DNA of 64,000 bases. Origin: Hexactinellida sp. DTS-2022. Taxonomy: Eukaryota > Porifera > Hexactinellida. Position numbers and translations under genes: made by a program. Where the stretch lies: assembly GCA_028753945.1 (NCBI GenBank), contig JAPNXP010000009.1:4464001-4528000 (forward strand), written 5' to 3'. The notes under the pieces were generated by a model. It saw only the letters and a list, made by a program, of their open reading frames with translations. It had not been told where the DNA came from and did not search any database. Positions 57,781-64,000 of the stretch are shown in pieces (positions within the stretch are counted from its first letter, which is position 1; every line of letters starts with the position of its first letter).

Positions 57781-57852
57781 TGTATATTTTCCTTAGTCAT
57801 GTTGTAACCTATGGGAACATTGAATTTAACAAATTTTTCGTAATTTCCATAG

Positions 57853-59063
57853 GAGAGAGAGAGGGTAGGTGTTCTTCAAGTTTAGTCTTGCGTAGACACT
57901 ATTATATGTCTCATGGAATTGGTAGATCTGGCGACATAACAGCAATTCAGCCCAAATCATCTGGCTCAAGTTTAATGTTCCAGCTCGCAAATTCACTTTG
58001 TCTAGATTTACTTGTCCAATTGGGTGCCAGAAGAACCAAGTCATGCGTCCTACTCCCTGTAGCCACTAGTATGGGATTAACCTTGTGTATGCTCTCCATA
58101 AGACAAGTAAGGCCAACAGCTAAATACGTCATATGGTCGCGTATTGATCAAAAGAGTTCTTTCAAGTCCATTTTAGCTGCAGGTTTCACACCTAAAGTAA
58201 TTCCATTGATTAGAAGAGGCGATGAACTCTGTACACATATCGATGCAATTAAACAAGCTATAATATATCTCGGAAGTACAAACATTGCATGTGTAATAAC
58301 TACTACCAGTTGCTTTGCTCCACGCATTCCCGATGATATTCCTGAAGTTTCCAAAATTTGTGAAGATTCTGACATACCGCATATTGCAAATAACGCTTAT
58401 GGTCTTCAGTCCACCAAATGTATGCATTTAATTGAAGAAGCAATGAGAGTGGGTAGATTAGATGCATATGTACAGAGCACAGATAAAAACATATTAGTTC
58501 CTGTAGGTGGATGTATTATTGCGAGCGGAGAAAATTCATTTATCAAAACTGTAATCCAAGTATATCCTGGTAGGGCTAGCGCTACTCCAGCTTTAGACAC
58601 TTTTATTACCCTTTTACATTTAGGAGTCAATGGTTACAAACAGCTACTTACAGAAAGAATTGTTAATTATAAATACTTGTTAGAAAAATTGGTTAAATTG
58701 ACTAAAGCTTATAATGAGAGGGTGTTTGTTACACCTCACAATCAGATTTCTATTGGAATAACGTTGTCTTCCTTTCAAATACTAAATAATAATGACCATA
58801 TAACCAGTTTAGGATCAATGCTTTTCACGCGATTTATTTCTGGAACAAGAGTAATCCCAGCTCAGGGAAACCCAAAAACTATCGGAAAATATACTTTCAA
58901 TTCTTTTGGAGCTCATTGTGATGATAACCTTTGTGGATATCTCACTTGCGCCGCAGGATTGGGTATAACCAAGAGTGAAATTGATATCTTCTTAACAAGA
59001 TTAGATTCAATATTAACAAAGTTTGAGATCCAACAATTGAAATATGGACATAAAACACAATAA
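57853..59063 (+). CDS. SEPSECS: SEPSECS exon 2 (residues 73-475, complete PLP domain)
   Basis: One uninterrupted exon encodes the remaining 403 residues and the TAA. Joined to exon 1 the protein is 475 residues, near the usual size of about 500; the shortfall is the variable C-terminal tail. Visible functional residues: R75 in GEREGR, R97 and S98 in HGIGRSGD, Q105, the PLP Schiff-base lysine K284 in STDKNILVPVGG, and R313 in YPGRASATPALD. These fall at the residue numbers I know for human SEPSECS, meaning no net indel over the first 313 residues. The frame is open a little upstream of 57853 but that part is intronic (the acceptor is CATAG). The gene should be functional: no stops or frameshifts. 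It implies the organism makes selenoproteins. Confidence 0.95.
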
Positions 59064-59328
59064 GCCACTAAAATCATTGAAATATTGTATATACATTTGA
59101 AATGTCCAACGATGTGTATTTCGATTGTTTTTTTTTTTCACGATTTAGTACGAATATAAGGTCTTTGTTAGATTTATAAATACATGTCATTTGTGTCTTA
59201 TTTATCATAAACTAATTCCTAGTTTCTAGCAACACTCAGGGGATTCCTGAAACCTTTATATATTTACTTAATTAATCTATCCCTTTTGGAAAAATATATT
59301 GGGAATTAAGGACTGTGGATGTTATATA

Positions 59329-59470
59329 CAGTGGAAACCACTTAAATGGGAGATGTATAATCGGGAACTCCGCTTAACGGGCTATATCGATTAAACGGAA
59401 TTTTACATTCTAAAACCACCTGTTAATCGGGAAATATCTATTATCAAAGGCAATCCCTTTAGTAATCAAC
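59329..59470. mobile_element. Tc1/mariner-type MITE, one end
   Basis: TA then CAGTGGAAACCACTTAAATG, with AACTCCGCTTAACGGG and ATTAAACGGA units as in other Tc1-type elements here. Right end not placed. Confidence 0.5.
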
Positions 59471-59617
59471 TATTGGAGGAGATGAAATCCTAATTATCCC
59501 ATATTCTAGGTATACAAAAATTTATTCCAACCATTGACTAGTGTTTTGTTTTCACGTCTTTCGGATAATATATTCATAATGATTGATGCAAATTAAATAT
59601 TTCAAAAGGAGGCGCAT

Positions 59618-59745
59618 GCGGTAGTTCTACTCCATATGTATACTTTAGTTCTCTCTCAAAATGGCATTAGTTCTACTTCCCAAAATGGAATTAGTTCTAC
59701 TTTTTGTGTAGTAGATGTTAGTTCTACTCTAAAATTGTATTCTGA
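59618..59745. repeat. Short tandem array of TTAGTTCTACT
   Basis: Five spaced copies of TTAGTTCTACT(T/C), several followed by CAAAATGG, similar in layout to the subterminal arrays of the MULEs here. Confidence 0.6.
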
Positions 59746-59929
59746 TATGAATCACAAATGCCGTTATGCGGTTTTATTATGTACAAGTTGCCACTAGAAT
59801 AATTCAGCACAGAGTGCCAGTTCTAAATGAGTTTTAGGTGTTAACCAGTAACACCATTTGGGACACTCAAATATTATTAAAATGTGTATAACAACGTTTC
59901 TTTCATAAATTACTACCACTGCTACCGAT

Positions 59930-60229
59930 ATGGAATTCAACGTTGAAAAATACCAACTCAAAGGAGGTAAAGTTTTTGATACTCCTATTGGATGCAAGTA
60001 TTTTTCAAACAGGACTAAATTATATTGTGTTCACTTAAGATGCGTTCTTTTTAAAAAAGGTTGCAAAAGGACAGCTAAATTAAATACTGATATTAATTTA
60101 AGGGGCTTCGTAAGTGAATTTTCAACATTAGAATTTGAGAAAGTTGAAATGGCCATTAATTTGCTCTATAACTATCTAGTAAATATCCATAATATTAGAA
60201 GTTTCGAATTCATATATCCTCGGTTATAG
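59930..60229 (+). CDS. Small ORF with a FLYWCH-like finger
   Basis: The 99-codon ORF starts at ATG 59930. It reads GGKVFDTPIGCKYFSNRTKL, then YCVHLRCVLFKKGCKRTAKL, which has the aromatic-spaced C...C layout of FLYWCH fingers found at the N-terminus of MULE transposases, but the final H-x-H is not evident. It lies just upstream of a MULE-type MITE and downstream of a TTAGTTCTACT array, so it is most likely the 5' fragment of a MULE gene rather than a host gene. Confidence 0.35.
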   Translation: MEFNVEKYQLKGGKVFDTPIGCKYFSNRTKLYCVHLRCVLFKKGCKRTAKLNTDINLRGFVSEFSTLEFEKVEMAINLLYNYLVNIHNIRSFEFIYPRL

Positions 60230-60263
60230 CTTAATCAAATTTCTATACTATACTGATCCATAC

Positions 60264-60648
60264 GGGAATCCGGAATAAGACCTAAAATTGAAGGTGGAAT
60301 AATACCTAAAATTGAAGTTGGAATAAGAGCTAAAAGATATTTTGTTGGAATAAGACCTAAAACTTGTTAAGTAGGAATAAGGCCTAAAATACTTTGAAGT
60401 TAGAATAAGACCTAAAACATATTTTGCTGGTATAGGATTAATTTTTATTTAACACCTAAAGCATTTGAAATTGATATTAGTCCATAATATAATGTGAAGT
60501 CTGTATAATGAGCTTAATAACATAACATTACATAATACCATGTCTAGTGATTCACTTGTCACTTATGAATTATGTGACTAGTATACTATTACTATTACTA
60601 TATACACTCACTGTTCCAACAATAAATTAGGTCTTAATCCGGCGACTC
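60264..60648. mobile_element. Non-autonomous MULE (GGGAATCCGGAATAAGACC ends)
   Basis: Exact ATCCATAC on both sides (60256-60263, 60649-60656). Termini GGGAATCCGGAATAAGACC and, reversed, GAGTCGCCGGATTAAGACC. Array of GGAATAAGACCTAAAA near the left end. Same terminal family as the 2.6-kb MULE at 21484. Confidence 0.85.
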
Positions 60649-60656
60649 ATCCATAC

Positions 60657-61515
60657 TAGCCAGGAAAAGTGAATTCACTATCTAAAATTATTTTTTCGAA
60701 TAGTAACCTCAATTATATAAGGCCATGTAAAATAGATTAATTGTTTATCACCGGATTTTTTCAGAAAATAGGGACGGCGGACGGGATTTTATGTGAATTC
60801 TTTATTCCTATTATTATGCAAATAGCATAATCCTGTGCCAAACAGTAAATATTAATATTTAATTTACTTAGAAAATCACATGATAATGCCCGAATAATTC
60901 CCTAAATACAAGACTAATTATACATTCGTACTTTACACAAGTTTATAGCTAATATCTGTACGGTTATGCTCATAAGATAACAATAAAATATATCCTGACG
61001 GGGGGTAAAATTTGTGACGGAGGGGATGATAAACAAGTTATTTATTTTATGTGGCCTAATGTTCCTTACTCTATTTGGCTGTGTTTGTGTCGCAAGGAAT
61101 TTTCATTTTAGGTTTACAATTTTCTAAAAAACATTTTTGGACATTATAGTCGAAAATATTCATACTTTTCCATCTAAAAAATTTATTGCTCATTAAAACA
61201 TTAAAACATTTGAAATTCCATACGACACAAACACAAGTACTTGCGATTATCGATATTTTACAATGAATGTCCGGTTCAAAAAATGATATTTTTCCCCTTT
61301 ATCACTTTTGGCGCATAGTATCTTTTTTCAAAATTATACTTTTTTGTTAGTTTTTTCAATAAGTTCATAATGATCATAATTAACAACATTCCTGGCAGAA
61401 TTTTTTTGTTTATTTTTTCAAAAAATTTTTATAAAAAATATCCTCCCAAAAGTGACCTCAAAGGTGAAATTTTCGGATTTTTTTTGGGATTCGTCATCTT
61501 GCTATATTTTCGTAC
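60657..61515. other. Gene-free stretch
   Basis: AT-rich, homopolymer runs, nothing recognised. Confidence 0.45.
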
Positions 61516-61517
61516 TA

Positions 61518-62064
61518 CAGTCTACTCCGCTTAATTGGGACACGTTTGTTCCAGGCCTCTTGTCCCGATTAAGCGGAGATCCCAATTAACCGAAAAACCT
61601 TTGTAAAGTAGTCATTTACCTGTGATTTACACAAATCTTGGTCTTAAACCTGTTACAACAATTCCTCCAATGCCTGCGGACCCTTGATTCTTCTCAAATC
61701 CATAGTATGAGCCGTAATATTCTCTGGACAGTTTGATAGATCCCTGAACCGCAAGGTCATAATCTCTGGTAAATTTCGATATAACGGAAATCAATAAGAA
61801 ATAGACAATATTTGGATATTTTGTCCTGCCTTCATCAGTATTGACAAAGATTATTAGAATTTGTTCTGATTAATATGAATTTTCTATTGAGCGAGCACCA
61901 ATTTTGAACCAAATTTGTTTAGTTTGTCCCGATTAAGCGGAGTTTGTCCCGATTAACCGAAAATTTAGTAATAGCTTCTAATGAAAGGATTCTGTTCTTG
62001 GGGCGTTGTCCCAATTAAGCGGCTGTCCCGATTAACCGGTGTCCCAATTAAGCGGAGTACACTG
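61518..62064. mobile_element. Tc1/mariner-type MITE (CAGTCTACTCCGCTTAATTGG ends)
   Basis: Left CAGTCTACTCCGCTTAATTGG and right CCAATTAAGCGGAGTACACTG, both flanked by TA. Multiple internal copies of TGTCCCGATTAAGCGGA. Confidence 0.85.
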
Positions 62065-62149
62065 TATATATATCATATATGGCCATTAAAAAAAAAAATT
62101 CTTATAGAATCCTTTTGCAACTTTGATCACTTAGTGTGGCCCTTAAATT

Positions 62150-62690
62150 ATCTGAAATCAGAAAAGCAATCATGAGATAGCAGTGTACAAATCACATGCT
62201 TTTGTGAAATCGAAATGCAGAAAAAAGTCAACCACTTCTCGAGCTAACCGTCGTAAAGTATTCAATGAAGTGACTAGGTGTGATCCTTCAGCTCATTAAG
62301 TCACGTTTAAGGAATGCGAGTCCATGATGTTCAGAGCAAGAAGAGCATCGCAATCTACAATTCCTAAGACTGCGACTGTAATTCAATTTTATGATTAGTT
62401 ACCAAAATCAAATTTCGCAATTCATTTAAAGGCTATTGTCGTACTAGGTGAGCGAGTAGCTGTATTTTTTATCGGAAAAATATGCCACTATTGGGAATAT
62501 TTGTGATATCCAATTTGATGGCACATTTTATGTGGTGCCAGAACTATTATATCAGTTATTCACGGTCATTCTCAATTGGAAGACACTTTATCCCTAGAAT
62601 CCATTGTTTGATGACACATAAAGACGAGGAACTTTACTCTGTTGTGCTAAAAGTGCACAGTGGGCAAATCAGCCGTATTAGCTAAAATTT
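62150..62690 (+). pseudogene. MULE transposase fragment (first catalytic Asp region)
   Basis: Reading across frames: FRARRASQSTIPKTATVIQF, then YPIxFDGTFYVVPELLYQLF (62505-62560, the DGTF motif with the first DDE aspartate) and, after another frame change, LMTHKDEELYSVVLK (62610-62655). This order is the core of MULE enzymes. Many stops and frame changes; no FLYWCH or C-terminal part nearby. An open frame at 62482-62685 covers part of it out of register. Confidence 0.6.
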
Positions 62691-62700
62691 TGGAGTCCGT

Positions 62701-63281
62701 CGATTTGCTCCTAACTTTTCCTATTGAATTCTGGATATCTAACTTTCATTGAAATATAATTCCTTTAGCCAAATTCCTTCTGTCAATTAAAATAACTGTG
62801 TTTGAGTTCCAATTATCATGTATGGTTTCTATGCATAATTTCGATTTTAGAAAACCTATAAAGTTCCATCAACTCATCTAAAATATGTATTTAGCTTTCA
62901 AGTTGGGTACGTAAACTATATACAGTCAAATTTTGTCTAGTTTCCATCATGTTATTTATCACAACTCTTTTTCTAATGCTTTCAGAATCTCACTGCTTTT
63001 TATAAAACTAATTCTAATAAAGTTATAATAACATAATCACCTACTCTTAGAGTTCGATCTTCTATGGCCCAATTTGTACAACCCAGACAATTATTCTACT
63101 TAATTCTTGAGCTAATTCTCTTAATGTTATATCTTATTGCTAATTGACAAATCCGTGCAGATTTTTTTTACATAAATTCTAAGTTGTCTTTCGGACTAAA
63201 ATTACATCAATTCTGCAAGCTATTATTTCAGTAAATTAATGTTGTTGCTTTTAAATTATAATTAAACTGTGTTGTTTTATT
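62701..63281. other. Gene-free stretch, probable intron or 5' flank of the next gene
   Basis: AT-rich; ends in TTTTATTTTGGGTAG, a plausible 3' splice site at 63288. Confidence 0.4.
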
Positions 63282-63288
63282 TTGGGTA

Positions 63289-64000
63289 GTTCTAAATCTA
63301 TTAGTTATAACGAAAACATGAACAATATTCAAGCATATAACATTCTCGAATCCTGCAACAACAATACTCGTGAAGCGTCAGAACAAATACTCTACGAGTC
63401 CCAATTACCGGAGACAGAATTACCTAGCATACGTTCTAAGTTAATGCATCTCAAGGACACTAGAAGAAAATTTGTGCAGAATGGTGATATAGGGAGTTGG
63501 GAACTAATGCACTTCATTAATATTCCATTTACTCAGACATCGAGCTTGAAGAAGCGTAAGTCATCCGATTTCTCAACTGAGCCGACGCCAAAACTCATGT
63601 TTGAACTTGATTCCAATAAAGAAATCCGAACGCCACTTCTAAAGTTACACCTTCAACAACTTAGACACCGACTCGTGTCACTATTGACACACATAAAGTC
63701 CATAGCTGAACTTGAGGAAGTTACACCAAAGACAGTGGCATCTTTATGTCTCATGCTAATTTCCAATGAAGAAAAGGATTATACTACCAGTATGGAGAAC
63801 TGAACAATACATCCCTGTCTGATAGAAATTCCTTGTTCTTATTGGATTTTCTTTCAATTGGGAAACTCAAGTATCGGGAATTGAGACGTTTTTTAAAGCA
63901 AGATAATATTTTAATCGCATCTTACAACAGAGTTGCCACATTTCGTCAGGACAACTGTGTAGTAAATGAAATGAAATATTTTCACAAAGACCTTGGCACT
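63289..64000 (+). pseudogene. Multicopy uncharacterised invertebrate gene, 5' part, runs off the right edge
   Basis: Frame 1 (63289-63803) reads QAYNILESCNNNTREASEQI, LPSIRSKLMHLKDTRRKF, a Ser/Lys-rich segment and then DSNKEIRTPLLKLHLQQLRH, LVSLLTHIKSIAELEE and LCLMLISNEEKDY. Near 63795 a frame shift continues with SLSDRNSLFLLDFLSIGKLK and LKQDNILIASYNRVATFR to base 64000. The first ATG is at 63318, but an upstream TAG splice acceptor suggests an earlier exon. I recall the 'EIRxPLLKLHL...LISNEEKDY...SYxKVAxYR' order from multicopy uncharacterised invertebrate proteins, probably mobile. No catalytic motif visible. Confidence 0.5.

Larger units (their letters stand above)
7024..57852 (+). other. 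SEPSECS: SEPSECS intron 1, about 50.8 kb, GT-AG, phase 1
   Basis: Donor GTAAGAA at 7024 and acceptor TTTCCATAG ending at 57852. Splicing restores the GGA codon in the invariant GEREGR block. The intron holds essentially all the transposons listed here. I found no further SEPSECS-like coding sequence inside it, and none is missing from the protein, so no internal exon is needed. Confidence 0.85.

Noticed and set aside
57780..57852. Upstream extension of the SEPSECS exon 2 frame
   Set aside because: No ATG-led conserved sequence; a good splice acceptor at 57852 and exon 1 at 6807 explain the N-terminus.
1..64000. CRISPR array, tRNA or rRNA genes
   Set aside because: No regularly spaced direct repeats with unique spacers. 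I saw no convincing tRNA A/B boxes or rRNA motifs.

Overview
The window is nuclear DNA of a metazoan, most likely an invertebrate: AT-rich, intron-containing, and crowded with Tc1/mariner, hAT, MULE and GINGER-type DNA transposons plus one non-LTR retrotransposon. I see no bacterial operons, CRISPR array, tRNA or rRNA. The clade cannot be fixed from sequence alone; several uncharacterised multicopy protein families here are ones I remember from cnidarian, arthropod and other invertebrate genomes.

The only confident host gene is SEPSECS (O-phosphoseryl-tRNA(Sec):selenocysteinyl-tRNA synthase), on the + strand. Exon 1 (6807-7023) gives the first 72 residues and exon 2 (57853-59063) all the rest. 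A canonical GT...AG pair joins them in phase 1 and rebuilds the conserved G-E-R-E-G-R block. The two exons are separated by a single intron of about 50.8 kb, so about four fifths of the window is one intron. Nearly everything in it is transposon, much of it nested.

Layout. 1-889: 3' exon of a multicopy uncharacterised gene (- strand), broken. 890-6806: MITEs, a large fold-back, and a 1.9-kb Tc1-like element ending 45 bp before the SEPSECS ATG. 7024-19850: MITEs, a tandem minisatellite, and a segmental duplication whose copies act as empty-site controls. 19850-20610: remnant of a FLYWCH MULE. 20640-25990: CR1/L2-like non-LTR element (- strand) split by a 2.6-kb MULE (FLYWCH-transposase-RING), itself carrying a hAT MITE in its left end. 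25994-28000: nested Tc1, fold-back and hAT elements. 29697-32360: decayed DDE transposase with a C-terminal OTU protease domain (- strand). 32500-33962: broken multicopy gene. 34578-35218: three-level MITE nest. 35513-42019: 6.5-kb element with about 470-bp inverted repeats around a broken gene whose 3' part resembles a PIN/XPG-type nuclease. 42200-47021: MITEs. 47039-51930: GINGER/KRBA2-like integrase cut by a nearly intact 2.1-kb MULE with a 9-bp target duplication. 53276-56055: MITE, a 1.1-kb near-perfect palindrome, and a ZBED5-like hAT remnant. 57853-59063: SEPSECS exon 2. 59064-64000: MULE fragments, Tc1 and MULE-type MITEs, and the start of another multicopy gene running off the window.

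At least 19 elements have exact 8-bp target duplications with hAT-like ends (CAGGG, CAGTGG, TAGGG and similar). Protein families were recognised by eye and memory; no database search was possible.
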